64,000 nt of DNA from JAJEDW01 sp963555775 (GCA_963555775.3 CAUVWY020000009.1:1054001-1118000); one strand, 5' to 3'. Counted from the first letter of the stretch, positions 25,100 through 34,874 are shown. The notes: generated by a model not told the origin, from the sequence alone. Numbers and translations: made by a program.

Positions 25100-27229
25100 A
25101 TGTCAAAGGCTCTGCCGCAGGTTGAAACGTTTCGCATGATGCGAGCCCCGATACATTCCATCGCGCTGGCTGTTCTGCTGATTCCAATGCAGGATAATGA
25201 CCTTGTCCTGAATGCCGTCAGTCAGGAGTGGGAAAACGGGGTTGGAACCCTGACTGGCAATCCCGTCGTTACGTACCAGGACATGCGATTCGAAGCCGAC
25301 GATCGTATTGTCTACGTCGAAGAAACCGGTGCCCTTAGCGGGAGTACGTTCGTTACGTTCACGCGTGGCGACGAGCGCCTGACCGGTCGGGATTTCGAGT
25401 TCAATGTGGAGACCCGATCCGGCGTGTTGCACGACGTTTCGGGATGGCTGACGCCGTCGCTCGTGATCGAAGCTGCCGAAGCACGGCGTCTGGAAAACGG
25501 CCACTACGAGTTGACCGACGTCAAAATCACCACATGCGACTCCGATGGGAACCCCATCTGGTGGTATCAGACCCAATTTGCGACGATCGATCCCGAAAAC
25601 GACGTGCGCGCGTCCCATTCGCTATTCAAGATCAAGGGCGTGCCCTTTTTCTATCTTCCATGGTTGACCGTACCCGTTGAAAATCAGCCGCGCGCCTCAG
25701 GCTTCCTGACACCTCAGACCTCCACGTCGACCCGGAAGGGCCGCAGTATCAGCGAGTCCTACTATTACGTCATAAATCGAAGCGCGGACGTCATGGTTAC
25801 CGGAGAATACTTCACGCGCCGGGGGATGGCCGGTACCGTCGACTTCCGCGCGGTGCCCGATGATCGGTCCAGCATTGAAATCAGCAGTTTCTTCGCGCAT
25901 GACCGGCTCGACGAAGGGGGGCAGAGCACGCAAATCCTGAGCTATACCCGGCGCGGCAACCTGCTTGCCGTGGCTGACATGAACATCGTCAGTTCGTTCA
26001 CCTTCCGCCAGGTCTTCGAAGAAGGCTTCGATCTTATTTCGTCGCCCACGGAAACTTCCAAAGCGTTCGCGACCTACAATACGCCCGCTGCCAGCTATAA
26101 CTTCCTCTACAGCCGGCAGGGGACTTTCTTCGTCGATCAGCCGATCACGATCTTGAGAAAGTCTCCTTCCATCGACATGGGGGTCTATTCGAAGCCGGTC
26201 GGGAACCTTCCCCTCTATTTCAGTTTCGATGGAAGCGTCGCAGGACTGCATCGGCGCGACGCCGTGCTCGAGAGCCCGGCATTCGTCGGACGGTTCGACA
26301 TCTACCCCCGTGTGGAAATACCGATCCTTCGCGGGCCCGCTTTCAACTGGAGCCATACGGTCGGCGTCCGGAACACCTATTATTCTCACAGCCGCGCTCC
26401 CAAGATCGAACGCGACGCCTTGAATCGGCTGTCGCTCGATTACGGTTTCGAGTTTTCGGGGCCGCGGTTCGAGGGAGACCTCGGGCGTGTCCGTCATACC
26501 GTCGAACCCTATGTGGAATACCGTTACGTGTCGGGTGTCGACCGCTTCGAGGACACGCTGCACGTGGATGACGTGGATCTATATACCAATACCAACGAGG
26601 TGCGTTACGGAATCGTCAACCGTTTCTTCACGGACCGCGAAGTGCTGAGTTGGTCGGTTTATCAGAAATACTTCAGCGACCCTGAATTCGGCGGCGCGCT
26701 GGTTAGCGGCCGCGACAATGTGTTCGAGCCGCTGCTGGACCTGACGGGCTTCGGTTTCGGCGACGAACCCCGGCGTTTTTCTCCTGTCGTCTCGCGCATC
26801 AGCTATTCCCCGCGTGCGGGCACGACTGCCGATTTCCAGACCGATTACGACACACTCAAGAATGTGTTCAGGAGCGCCGGTGTCATCGGTTCGCACCGCG
26901 TCGGGAACAGCTACTACAGTCTGGCCTATTTTTTTACGCGCGCCCGTGCGGTTCAGGCAGCCCACAACCAGTTGCGGGGCATCGTCGGTTTGGGGAATTC
27001 GTCCCAACCGGGATTCAGCGCGACATTCAGTTTTGCCTACAACGTGGGTCAAACCTTTTTCCAGGCTTCAACCCTGCAGCTTAGCTATAATACCGACTGC
27101 TACGGACTGCATCTGGAACTCATGCAGTTCGACATTGGGCCTCGCCGGGAGAGTCGCATTCGTTTCGCCTTCTCTCTCAAGGATCTTGGGTCGATCGGTA
27201 CACTTCGTCGCCAGGATCAGCTCTTTTAG
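25100..27229 (+). CDS. lptD: LPS-assembly protein LptD
   Basis: 709 residues. Outer-membrane barrel that inserts lipopolysaccharide delivered over the LptA bridge. Signal peptide about 14-31 (APIHSIALAVLLIP), OstA/LptA-like jellyroll (about 40-190; LTGNPVVTYQDMRFEADDRIVY), then an amphipathic beta-barrel to the C-terminus. YLPWLTVPVENQPRASGFLTP near residue 187 is the conserved LptD joint. Few cysteines, so the E. coli disulfide arrangement is not conserved. An internal ATG at 25136 is an alternative start with a tighter signal peptide. Heads lptD-hemB-hemL. Confidence 0.88.
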   Translation: MSKALPQVETFRMMRAPIHSIALAVLLIPMQDNDLVLNAVSQEWENGVGTLTGNPVVTYQDMRFEADDRIVYVEETGALSGSTFVTFTRGDERLTGRDFEFNVETRSGVLHDVSGWLTPSLVIEAAEARRLENGHYELTDVKITTCDSDGNPIWWYQTQFATIDPENDVRASHSLFKIKGVPFFYLPWLTVPVENQPRASGFLTPQTSTSTRKGRSISESYYYVINRSADVMVTGEYFTRRGMAGTVDFRAVPDDRSSIEISSFFAHDRLDEGGQSTQILSYTRRGNLLAVADMNIVSSFTFRQVFEEGFDLISSPTETSKAFATYNTPAASYNFLYSRQGTFFVDQPITILRKSPSIDMGVYSKPVGNLPLYFSFDGSVAGLHRRDAVLESPAFVGRFDIYPRVEIPILRGPAFNWSHTVGVRNTYYSHSRAPKIERDALNRLSLDYGFEFSGPRFEGDLGRVRHTVEPYVEYRYVSGVDRFEDTLHVDDVDLYTNTNEVRYGIVNRFFTDREVLSWSVYQKYFSDPEFGGALVSGRDNVFEPLLDLTGFGFGDEPRRFSPVVSRISYSPRAGTTADFQTDYDTLKNVFRSAGVIGSHRVGNSYYSLAYFFTRARAVQAAHNQLRGIVGLGNSSQPGFSATFSFAYNVGQTFFQASTLQLSYNTDCYGLHLELMQFDIGPRRESRIRFAFSLKDLGSIGTLRRQDQLF

Positions 27230-27250
27230 AAAGCCGAATTTTCCAGATCA

Positions 27251-28219
27251 ATGACGTTTCCACTCAATCGGATGCGCCGGACGCGCCAGACGGATCGACT
27301 CCGCTCCCTGGTGCGGGAGACGCGCCTCGACCCCGACGCGATGATCTATCCGATCTTTGTCTGTCCGGGTGACAACGTCCGCAAGGAAATCGAGTCGATG
27401 CCCGGCCAGTACAACCTGTCGGTCGATCAGGCCGTAGAGGTTGCGCGTGCGACCGAAAGGGCGGGGGTCGGCGGGCTGATGCTGTTCGGCATTCCGGAAT
27501 CCAAGGACGATGTTGGCAGCGGGGCCTATGCCCATGACGGCATCGTTCAGCGTGCGCTTCGCGCGATTCGCCAGAACGTGAGCAACCTGCTCCTGATCGG
27601 CGACGTCTGCCTCTGCGAATACACCGATCACGGCCACTGCGGCGTCGTTCGCGACGGAGAAATCCTGAACGATGCCTCGCTCGACCTGTTGGCGCGAACC
27701 GCTCTGAGCCAGGCGCAAGCCGGCGCCGACATCGTGGCCCCGTCCGACATGATGGATGGCCGCGTGATCGCGATCCGAACCAGGCTGGACGGCGCCAACA
27801 AGACGCACGTACCGATCATGTCGTACGCTGCCAAGTACGCTTCGGCGTTCTACGGTCCTTTTCGCGACGCGGCCGGATCCACGCCCCAGTTCGGCGACCG
27901 CCGGACGTATCAGATGGATCCCGCCAACGTCCGCGAGGCGATGCGCGAGATTCAGCTCGATATCGAGGAAGGCGCCGACATTATCATGGTCAAACCGGCC
28001 ATGCCCTATCTCGACGTCATTCGCAACGCTCGCGACACGTTCAGGACTCCCATCGCGGCCTATCAGGTGAGTGGCGAATACGCCATGATCGAAGCGGCTG
28101 CAAGGAACGGTTGGCTCGAACGCGACCGCACGATCATGGAGTCGCTGACGGCCATCCGACGTGCCGGTGCGGATATCGTCATCACGTACTACGCTCTCGA
28201 AGTGGCGGACAGTCTCTGA
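27251..28219 (+). CDS. hemB: Porphobilinogen synthase (delta-aminolevulinate dehydratase)
   Basis: 322 residues. Condenses two 5-aminolevulinate molecules to porphobilinogen in heme synthesis. The zinc site is of the cysteine type (LCEYTDHGHCG near residue 122). The Schiff-base lysines lie in SYAAKYASAFYGPFRD (about 195) and MVKPAMPYLD (about 250). Normal length. It lies 21 bp after lptD and 4 bp before hemL. Confidence 0.96.
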   Translation: MTFPLNRMRRTRQTDRLRSLVRETRLDPDAMIYPIFVCPGDNVRKEIESMPGQYNLSVDQAVEVARATERAGVGGLMLFGIPESKDDVGSGAYAHDGIVQRALRAIRQNVSNLLLIGDVCLCEYTDHGHCGVVRDGEILNDASLDLLARTALSQAQAGADIVAPSDMMDGRVIAIRTRLDGANKTHVPIMSYAAKYASAFYGPFRDAAGSTPQFGDRRTYQMDPANVREAMREIQLDIEEGADIIMVKPAMPYLDVIRNARDTFRTPIAAYQVSGEYAMIEAAARNGWLERDRTIMESLTAIRRAGADIVITYYALEVADSL

Positions 28220-28223
28220 TTCA

Positions 28224-29495
28224 ATGTCACAATCCAAATCTCTTTTTGAACGTGCTCTACGTGTGATTCCCGGTGGCGTGAATTCTCCCGTCCGCGCCTT
28301 CAAGGCCGTCGGCGGCGAACCCGTCTTTATTCAAAACGGCAAAGGTTCCCGCATCTGGGATGTCGACGGAAAGTCGTATATCGATTACATCGGCTCGTGG
28401 GGACCGCTGATTGAAGGTCACCGGCAGGCCGAGGTCAGTGCCGCGTTGCGCCGAGTCGTTGACGAAGCCGGAACGTCTTTCGGTGCGCCCACGGCGGCGG
28501 AAGTCGAACTCGCCGAGTTGATCGTCGAGATGGTCCCATCGGTTGAGAAAGTCCGTCTGGTGAACTCCGGAACCGAGGCCACAATGTCGGCCATCCGGCT
28601 TGCCCGCGGGTTTACCGGCCGCGACAGGATCCTGAAGTTCGATGGTTGCTACCACGGCCACGGCGACAGTCTGTTGGTGAAGGCGGGTTCAGGGGTGGCG
28701 ACACTGGGGTTGCCCGACAGCCCGGGCGTGCCCAGGGCGCTAGCCGAGTTGACGACAGTTGTGGGTTTCAACAACCCGGCCGAAATCCGCAGGACCTTCG
28801 ATTCCCTCGGTTCGGAAATCGCCTGCGTCATCGTCGAGCCGGTCGGCGGCAACATGGGATGCGTGCCGCCGGAACACGGTTTTCTCGAACTCCTGCGGGA
28901 TCTGACGGCCGATGCCGGGGCCCTGCTGGTGTTCGACGAAGTCATGACGGGATTCCGTTTGGCGCCCGGAGGCGCACAGGAATTGTACGGCGTGCAGCCC
29001 GACCTGACGACTCTGGGGAAGGTGATCGGTGGAGGACTGCCAGTCGGGGCGTATGGCGGCCGGGCGGACATCATGGATCATGTCGCGCCCGTCGGTCCCG
29101 TGTATCAGGCCGGAACGCTTGCCGGGAACCCGCTTGCCGTTGCGGCGGGGCTGTCGACGCTTCGCAACCTTCGCTCCGGCGATGCGTACTCCCGGCTCGA
29201 TGCCCTGGCCGGCCGTCTGGAACGCGGCATCCATGAAGTGTGTGTCGAGCAGGGAGCACGCCTGCAGGTCAACCGCGTGGGTTCCATGCTCACCCTGTTT
29301 TTCACCGAGACCCCGGTTGTCGATTTCGCAACCGCCCGGAAATCGGACACCGAACACTTCAGTCGATTCTTCCGCAAGATGCTGGAACGGGGCATTTACT
29401 GGCCACCCTCCCAATTCGAGACCGCTTTCGTGTCGACGGCGCACTCCGAATCCGACATCGATCGGACCGTTGAAGCGATCGGCGAAAGCGTTTAG
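28224..29495 (+). CDS. hemL: Glutamate-1-semialdehyde 2,1-aminomutase
   Basis: 423 residues. PLP enzyme that makes 5-aminolevulinate in the C5 pathway, supplying HemB next door. NSGTEATMSAIRLARG near residue 120, FDEVMTGFR near 240 and the PLP lysine in TTLGKVIGGGLPVGAYGG near 268. I start it at the ATG 28224 (MSQSKSLFERA), as in the family; an upstream in-frame extension overlaps hemB. Confidence 0.95.
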   Translation: MSQSKSLFERALRVIPGGVNSPVRAFKAVGGEPVFIQNGKGSRIWDVDGKSYIDYIGSWGPLIEGHRQAEVSAALRRVVDEAGTSFGAPTAAEVELAELIVEMVPSVEKVRLVNSGTEATMSAIRLARGFTGRDRILKFDGCYHGHGDSLLVKAGSGVATLGLPDSPGVPRALAELTTVVGFNNPAEIRRTFDSLGSEIACVIVEPVGGNMGCVPPEHGFLELLRDLTADAGALLVFDEVMTGFRLAPGGAQELYGVQPDLTTLGKVIGGGLPVGAYGGRADIMDHVAPVGPVYQAGTLAGNPLAVAAGLSTLRNLRSGDAYSRLDALAGRLERGIHEVCVEQGARLQVNRVGSMLTLFFTETPVVDFATARKSDTEHFSRFFRKMLERGIYWPPSQFETAFVSTAHSESDIDRTVEAIGESV

Positions 29496-29650
29496 CCCGC
29501 CCCTACAGTGGGAGTGCGAGCGGGGAGCCCAAATCCCTCAATTTCGAAAATGTAGGGGCGGTCTATGACCGCCCGAATCAAGTCCGAAAGGATCGTGCGG
29601 ATCGTGCGGTCATAGGCCGCACCTACAATGGGAGTGAGCGGGGCGCCCGA
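29496..29650. repeat. Palindromic GCGGTCTATGACCGC-type repeats
   Basis: Contains TAGGGGCGGTCTATGACCGC and GTGCGGTCATAGGCCGCACC, two short hairpins separated by about 35 bp, flanked by CTACAGTGGGAGTG and CTACAATGGGAGTG. The same motifs occur inside the family C MITEs at 18991, 45560 and 50520, but here without the MITE ends. It lies in the convergent gap between hemL and the MltD gene and could serve as a bidirectional stop. Confidence 0.6.
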
Positions 29651-29680
29651 ATCAAGAGCCGCGTCCATTGTCGGGCCGAT

Positions 29681-30961
29681 CTACTGAACCGTCAGCATCT
29701 GGCCCGCGTAAATCCGGCTTCCTCGCAGGCCGTTCAGAGCCATCAGTTCCCGAAGCGGTATGCCAAAACGTTCGGCGATTTGCGACAGGGTATCGCCGCG
29801 TCGTACCTGATACTCGCCCACTTCGCTCACTTCGCCCGATTCCCCGGTCAGGCCCACCAGAAGCGTTTCTCCGGAAAAAATCCGATCCGATGGAAGCCGA
29901 TTGATCGACATGAGCTGACCGATCCCGATTCCGAAATCCTCGGCGATTTCAGACAACGTATCGCCGTTGCGAACCCGATAGGTCGGTCCGCTTCCCGGCG
30001 CGATCGTTGAACCGCCTGCAACGCGGACGGCGGGAGCGGTGAAATCCTGGGGTTCGTCCAGCGCGATAGGCCCGAAGTATGCCTCGTAGTTTTCGTAGAC
30101 GTTCACGGCTCCGACGTACGAGGCATAGAAGTTCTTGGACGCGTATCCGAACGACCGGCTGTTGTAATTGCTAATGATCGTTGCCATATCCGATCCGTGT
30201 GCGGCACTAGCCCGTGCCATGCCCCCGGTACCGTGGTTGTATGCGCTGATTGCCAGAGGCCAGGACTGCAATCGCTGATAGTTGCTTCGCAGCAGCCTTG
30301 CAGCCGCACGCGTGGCAATCGCGGGGTTGGTACGGTCGTCGCGTCCCCGCCGGACAGTCATGAACTGCCGGCCTGTTGCAGGCATGAATTGCCAGATACC
30401 AACGGCGCCCGCGTACGATCGTGCTGCATTCTCATACGACGATTCGACCAGCGGCAGCAGGGAAATGACCGTGGGTACGCCTTCTTCTTCGAACACCTCC
30501 TTGAAGTACTCGCGATAGCGCCCGGAACGGACGATGCCCTCTTCGAAGCGTTCCTTGATGCCGCGCTGAACATGGATACGGCCCCGCAGCACCGCGATGT
30601 CTCCGGCCGTCATCCGTACGCCGTCCGCCTGGATCCGGTCGTAGAGGACGCGCGCGTCGGCGCTGAGTGTGGCGGGTGACGAAATTCCTGACCGAACTTC
30701 GTTCAGTAGCTCCTCGACGCGCCGGACGCCCGAACGCCGGTCACTTTCGCTGACGACGTCGTAGATCAAATCGACACGCTGGGCGTCGTGGATGATGAGG
30801 TCGTCACTGCCGTATTGGATGAAGACTTTTTCCCAGAACTCGATGCGGTCTTCGATTCCAGCGACCGGGAAAAGGTCGGGAGGCAACTGCGCCAGTGAAG
30901 GGAACGCGGCGATGCCCAATACGAAGAGCGGAAGAAGTAAGCGGCAAGCGGTCAATTTCAT
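29681..30961 (-). CDS. mltD: Membrane-bound lytic murein transglycosylase D-like, two LysM domains
   Basis: 426 residues. Cleaves the MurNAc-GlcNAc bond of peptidoglycan. Signal peptide residues 1-25. SLT domain with the catalytic Glu in PLVESSYENAARSYAGAVG and then WQFMPATGRQFM (about 170-200). Two C-terminal LysM repeats (about 325-370 and 383-426), each with YRVRNGDTLSEIA / YQVRRGDTLSQIA. The ATG at 30961 has GGAG 9 nt upstream; the 20-codon longer frame would bury the signal peptide. Confidence 0.92.
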   Translation of the reverse strand: MKLTACRLLLPLFVLGIAAFPSLAQLPPDLFPVAGIEDRIEFWEKVFIQYGSDDLIIHDAQRVDLIYDVVSESDRRSGVRRVEELLNEVRSGISSPATLSADARVLYDRIQADGVRMTAGDIAVLRGRIHVQRGIKERFEEGIVRSGRYREYFKEVFEEEGVPTVISLLPLVESSYENAARSYAGAVGIWQFMPATGRQFMTVRRGRDDRTNPAIATRAAARLLRSNYQRLQSWPLAISAYNHGTGGMARASAAHGSDMATIISNYNSRSFGYASKNFYASYVGAVNVYENYEAYFGPIALDEPQDFTAPAVRVAGGSTIAPGSGPTYRVRNGDTLSEIAEDFGIGIGQLMSINRLPSDRIFSGETLLVGLTGESGEVSEVGEYQVRRGDTLSQIAERFGIPLRELMALNGLRGSRIYAGQMLTVQ

Positions 30962-31076
30962 CTGTTGAATCTCCGGTTCAGAATTGTTGTCGAACGGGTA
31001 AGCCATTGATTCATCAGCCAATTTTCGTTGGCTATTCTAGCAGGGGACGGTACGGGGAATTGAGTAAAAAATGACA

Positions 31077-32423
31077 TCAGAACTCGCGAAGCAACCTCTG
31101 GGCCGCAATCAGCAGAGGATCCCAGAGACTTCCGTACGGAGGCGTATACGCCAAGTCCAGTTGTGACAACTGTTCGACGGTGAACCCCGAGGTAATCGCC
31201 GTGGCCGCAACGTCGATCCGGCGGGCGACATCGCCGTAACCGGCACTCTGAGCCCCCAACAGCTTTCCCGATGCGCGGTCCGCGATCAATTTGATCCATA
31301 TCTTTTGCGCGCCCGGGTAATATGCGGCCCGATCCACGGCTTCGATCCGCGCGGACACGGTCCGGATCTGTTCCGCCGCGGCATCGGACGAACTCAAACC
31401 CGTATGAGCGACGGCCAGGTCGAAGACTTTGAGGATGGTCGTGCCGACCGTTCCCGAGAAGCGGCTGCGGCGCCCCGCGAGGTTTTCGCCAGCGACGCGT
31501 CCCTGCTTGGCCGCCACGGTTCCCACGTAATGAATCACGGGGCGGCGTCTCTGCACGCAGAATGCCTCGGCACAGTTTCCGGCCGCGAAGATGCCCGGAA
31601 CGTTGGTTTCCATGTATTCGCTCACGGCGATGGCACCCGTCGCGCCTGTCCGGACGCCCGCGGATTCGGCCAGTTCGGTGTTGGGCAGGACGCCCGTGTC
31701 GAGCAGCACGGCATCGGCGGGTTCCAATCCCAATGTCCCCCTGGCCTTAAGCCCCGTCACGCGGCCGCTGTCACCGACCAGCGCTTCGACCGGGCACGAG
31801 GTTCGCACGCCAACGCCGTGCCGCTCCAGTTCGTATTCGACGATCCGGGCCATGTCGGGGTCCATGCTGGGCATCACCTGGTCCCGCGTTTCAAACAGCG
31901 TCACCTTCTTGCCGAGCCGCTGAAGACTTTCGGCCATTTCCAGCCCCACGTATCCGCCACCGACCACGACGACTTTCGCCGCCTTTTCAGCCACTGGCCG
32001 AAACCGTACGGCGTCTTCGAGAGTGGTCATCGAAAAAACGTTTTTCAGATCCGTTCCGGGAATGTCGGGTATCCGCGGCTGGACGCCCGTGGCAAGAAGC
32101 AGTCGATCGAAGCGAAACGAAACGGCCTCTCCGGTATCGATGCGCCGGCCCTCGACTCGCTTCTTCGACGGAAGGACCGCCTCGACCGCCACGTTGGTTT
32201 GCGCTTCGATATCGCGTTCGCTTCGCATTCGCGCGGGCGTGAACGCAATCAGGTCCTCGGATTCCACATCGCCGGCGACGTAATAGGGGATTCCGCAGGT
32301 GCTGTAGGAAATCTGCGGTCCTTTTTCGAGAACCGTGATTTCCAGACGAGGGTCCAGCCGCCGCGCGCGCGACGCCGCGGTGAGTCCTGCCGCGTTTCCG
32401 CCGACGATGACGATCTGTTGCAT
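31077..32423 (-). CDS. CoA-disulfide reductase-like FAD/NAD(P) oxidoreductase
   Basis: 448 residues. FAD site VIVGGNAAGLTAASRARR (N-terminus), the single redox cysteine in SYSTCGIPYYV near residue 43, NAD(P) site VVVVGGGYVGLEMAE near 150 and a C-terminal dimerisation domain. This architecture fits CoA-disulfide reductases or NADH oxidase/persulfide reductases; the exact substrate is not decided by sequence. Cytoplasmic. It overlaps the upstream methyltransferase stop by 1 nt. Confidence 0.88.
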   Translation of the reverse strand: MQQIVIVGGNAAGLTAASRARRLDPRLEITVLEKGPQISYSTCGIPYYVAGDVESEDLIAFTPARMRSERDIEAQTNVAVEAVLPSKKRVEGRRIDTGEAVSFRFDRLLLATGVQPRIPDIPGTDLKNVFSMTTLEDAVRFRPVAEKAAKVVVVGGGYVGLEMAESLQRLGKKVTLFETRDQVMPSMDPDMARIVEYELERHGVGVRTSCPVEALVGDSGRVTGLKARGTLGLEPADAVLLDTGVLPNTELAESAGVRTGATGAIAVSEYMETNVPGIFAAGNCAEAFCVQRRRPVIHYVGTVAAKQGRVAGENLAGRRSRFSGTVGTTILKVFDLAVAHTGLSSSDAAAEQIRTVSARIEAVDRAAYYPGAQKIWIKLIADRASGKLLGAQSAGYGDVARRIDVAATAITSGFTVEQLSQLDLAYTPPYGSLWDPLLIAAQRLLREF

Positions 32424-33178
32424 TACAGATACCGCTCCCGTTCTACGACCCAGGAGGCCGGATCGTCACTCCCTCTTCTCTCGATGATGACGTGCGTGTC
32501 ATCGGCAAGGACGCGGAGACGGTCAACGCCCAGCGATTCCGAGAGCTTGAGAAACTCCTGGGGGCTGAAGCCCGCGCCGACGGAGGCCGTGTAGGAATCG
32601 CGCAGTATTTCGGGATAGTGCTTGCGGTGAGTCCGGATGTGCCGCTCGATTCGAAGGCGGTTGGGTCGGATCAGATCGCGGATCAGAATGGCGCCCGAGG
32701 GTTTGGCGATGCGGCCGACCTCTGTCAGGACCGCTTCGGGATGTTCCCACTCGTGGAGGACGCTGTCCGACACCACCATGTCGAAGTACCCATCCTTGAA
32801 TTTGAAGCGCGAGAGTTCGCCGACCTGAAAGAACATGCGGTCGCCGAGTTCCCATTCCATGGCGGTCTCACGCGCCCGGTCGGCCATGGCCCTGGTCCGG
32901 TACACGCCCATGGCAAGCAGATCTTCCTGCTTCCAGAGCATTTTCATCGCCACCAAGCCGAGCCGGCTGTTCAGGTCCAGTACCATGCCGCTCGAGACGC
33001 CCAGGTCCAGGGACCGGTTCACGAAGTCCTCTTCCAGGTTCGAAAAGTAATCCATGCCGGCGGCCTCGACCCACCCTTCGATCTCGTCTTCGTCGGGTTC
33101 GGGCGACCGCGGCACCTGGCGTTCGCGATGGATCAACCGGTTCAGGATGGCCGCCAGCCACACCGAACCGCTCACCAC
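32423..33178 (-). CDS. Class I SAM-dependent methyltransferase
   Basis: 251 residues. The SAM fold starts with VLDLNSRLGLVAMKML (about 85), an atypical motif I, and continues with FDMVVSDSVLHEWEHPEAVL (about 130), typical of small-molecule methyltransferases of the UbiE type. The substrate is unknown. The start is GTG at 33176-33178. It lies between the four-helix membrane protein (19 bp) and the oxidoreductase (1-nt overlap), so the three form one operon. Confidence 0.82.
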   Translation of the reverse strand: MVSGSVWLAAILNRLIHRERQVPRSPEPDEDEIEGWVEAAGMDYFSNLEEDFVNRSLDLGVSSGMVLDLNSRLGLVAMKMLWKQEDLLAMGVYRTRAMADRARETAMEWELGDRMFFQVGELSRFKFKDGYFDMVVSDSVLHEWEHPEAVLTEVGRIAKPSGAILIRDLIRPNRLRIERHIRTHRKHYPEILRDSYTASVGAGFSPQEFLKLSESLGVDRLRVLADDTHVIIERRGSDDPASWVVERERYL

Positions 33179-33197
33179 ACCTCGCCCGGCCCCGGAT

Positions 33198-33686
33198 TCA
33201 ACGGGTCTCGGGCGGGTTTCCGACCATAACCGCCACTTCGTCCAGCAGGATGTTGTTCTGGGACATGCATCGAACCTCCCGGAACAGGGCGTAAACGTTC
33301 GTCATCAGGGCCAGAATGGCGAGCGTCGAGTGAATCCAGACGGGGATCACCTGCGTATCCACGCCGGCGCCGACGATGAAGACCGCCATCGTGAACAAGA
33401 TTGCATAGGTTGCCAGGGGAAAGACACGTGCCTTGAACTGCCGCGTCCGCAGAATGAATTCGCTTTGCCGCGGGTGTTCGGCCATCAGGTCCTTCGCCTG
33501 CTTTGCAGTGCCGATGAAGTAGAAAATCGACATGCACTGTGCCAGCACCGCTACGAAAGTGGTAAACACGGCAAACAGAAAGTGCTGGCTGACTTCGGGC
33601 CGGGTGTCGATGGCGAATCCCATGATCATCGTAATCAGGAGACTGACGATTCCCATGAGTGAACTGGTCAGAAGTGCGATTGCCAT
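33198..33686 (-). CDS. Unknown four-helix membrane protein
   Basis: 162 residues, four strong hydrophobic segments (about 5-25, 37-58, 93-113, 118-138) and a hydrophilic middle loop (residues 60-90). No family recognised. It opens a minus-strand operon with a methyltransferase and a flavin oxidoreductase. The opposite (divergent) gene is RlpA. Confidence 0.7.
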   Translation of the reverse strand: MAIALLTSSLMGIVSLLITMIMGFAIDTRPEVSQHFLFAVFTTFVAVLAQCMSIFYFIGTAKQAKDLMAEHPRQSEFILRTRQFKARVFPLATYAILFTMAVFIVGAGVDTQVIPVWIHSTLAILALMTNVYALFREVRCMSQNNILLDEVAVMVGNPPETR

Positions 33687-33846
33687 GGCGTTTCGGACCA
33701 GATTCTAACATGGCCGTGGGGTGCTCCCCAAGTGTCCGGTTTCCATTCAAAACACAACCTGTCGATGATGGGGAAAATTCGTACCGAAAGTATTGTGTGC
33801 CTGTGCGAACCCATGCTATCTAGAACCTGTGCGGTCTGGAAGCGAA

Positions 33847-34581
33847 TTGGAAACATTACAGAAACGGGTGCCTCGTATTGTCGTGCTACTGGTCCAGGCG
33901 TCCCTGGTTGTGACGCTGACTTCGGCTTGCCACAGCCGGACCCGTTCCCGTTCGAATCCGCCGCCCGCGTCCGGCGCGGTTGCCGTCTCGGGGGGGTTCG
34001 ATACCGTCCTCGCGCCATCCGTCGGATCCGTCGCCGAGGGTAACGCGTCGTATTACGGCGATCCCTATCACGGACGCCTCACCGCGAACGGCGAGACCTA
34101 CGACAAGAACAAGCTGACTGCGGCTCACCGGACCCTGCCGTTCGACACTTGGGTTCGCGTGGAAAACCCGAGCAATGGCGAGTCGGTGGATGTCAGGATC
34201 AACGACCGCGGCCCATTCGTCCCGGGCCGGATCATCGACCTGTCCGAAGGCGCGGCGCGGCGCATCGAAATGATTCGACCTGGTATCGCTCCCGTAAAGT
34301 TGACCGTGGTCCGCGAGTCTCCGAACCCATCCACCGCTCGGCCAGAACAGAACGTATTTTATGCGGTTCAGATTGGCGCGTTCAGCCAGGAGGGAGCGGC
34401 CCAGGAGCTCCGCCGCCGATTGGAGCAGAAGTACACAGGCGTCTATGTGGACCGGCCCAACGACGATAGTCCCTTCTACAAAGTCCGCATCGGAAGGGCG
34501 TTGCTGAGCGATGCACGCTATCTGCAGAATCTGATTCGGGACGAAGACGGCATCGATGCCATCGTCTTCGAAATGAACTGA
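33847..34581 (+). CDS. rlpA: RlpA-type septal lytic transglycosylase, lipoprotein with SPOR domain
   Basis: Lipoprotein signal ends TLTSAC (lipidated Cys). The double-psi beta-barrel runs from ASYYGDPYHGRLTANGE (about 70) to RIIDLSEGAARRI, with the VRINDRGPFVPGR core. A C-terminal SPOR domain (about 165-244; FYAVQIGAFSQEGAAQELRRR) targets denuded septal glycan. No good ATG: the frame runs from ATG 33793 but I prefer TTG 33847 (GGAAG just upstream); GTG 33868 is another option. The stop codon is shared with the start of repeat A. Confidence 0.85.
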   Translation: METLQKRVPRIVVLLVQASLVVTLTSACHSRTRSRSNPPPASGAVAVSGGFDTVLAPSVGSVAEGNASYYGDPYHGRLTANGETYDKNKLTAAHRTLPFDTWVRVENPSNGESVDVRINDRGPFVPGRIIDLSEGAARRIEMIRPGIAPVKLTVVRESPNPSTARPEQNVFYAVQIGAFSQEGAAQELRRRLEQKYTGVYVDRPNDDSPFYKVRIGRALLSDARYLQNLIRDEDGIDAIVFEMN

Positions 34582-34810
34582 CCCGCATTTCTCACGAGTT
34601 GTCTGCTGCAGAGCCGGATCCATCCGCCAGTGCCGCGTTCTACGGCGCGTTCCTCGCGCCGGGCGCGTAGCGGCGCGTTCCTCGCGCCGGATCAAGCGCG
34701 GTCGGGCGCCTCGACGTACAGTCAAGTACGCCTCCGTCGCCCTCCCGGCGCGCGCCTTGCTCTGACGGCGTCTCCGACTCTTCGCGACGAAAACCCGTGA
34801 GAAAGGCGGC
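34579..34810 (+). repeat. Dispersed repeat family A, copy 3
   Basis: About 232 bp. Starts TGACCCGCATTTCTCACGAG, whose TGA is the rlpA stop codon, and ends AACCCGTGAGAAAGGCGG. It contains an internal tandem of GCGGCGCGTTCCTCGCGCCG units. Confidence 0.8.
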
Positions 34811-34830
34811 CCACCCTCCGAAGGGCCGCC
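34805..34830. terminator. Strong GC hairpin between convergent genes
   Basis: GGCGGCCC at 34805-34812 pairs perfectly with GGGCCGCC at 34823-34830 (10-nt loop). There is no T-tract, so it may act as a stabilising or bidirectional stop element after rlpA and the rhomboid gene. Its left arm is the end of repeat A. Confidence 0.45.
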
Positions 34831-34874
34831 CGATCGTGGCCCCGGTTCACCTGCCGATGCGGACCATCGTTCGC

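Noticed and set aside
29496..29680. CRISPR-like array from the repeated GGTCTATGACC units
   Set aside because: Only two to three imperfect palindromes with irregular spacing, and no cas genes; they match dispersed repeats found elsewhere.
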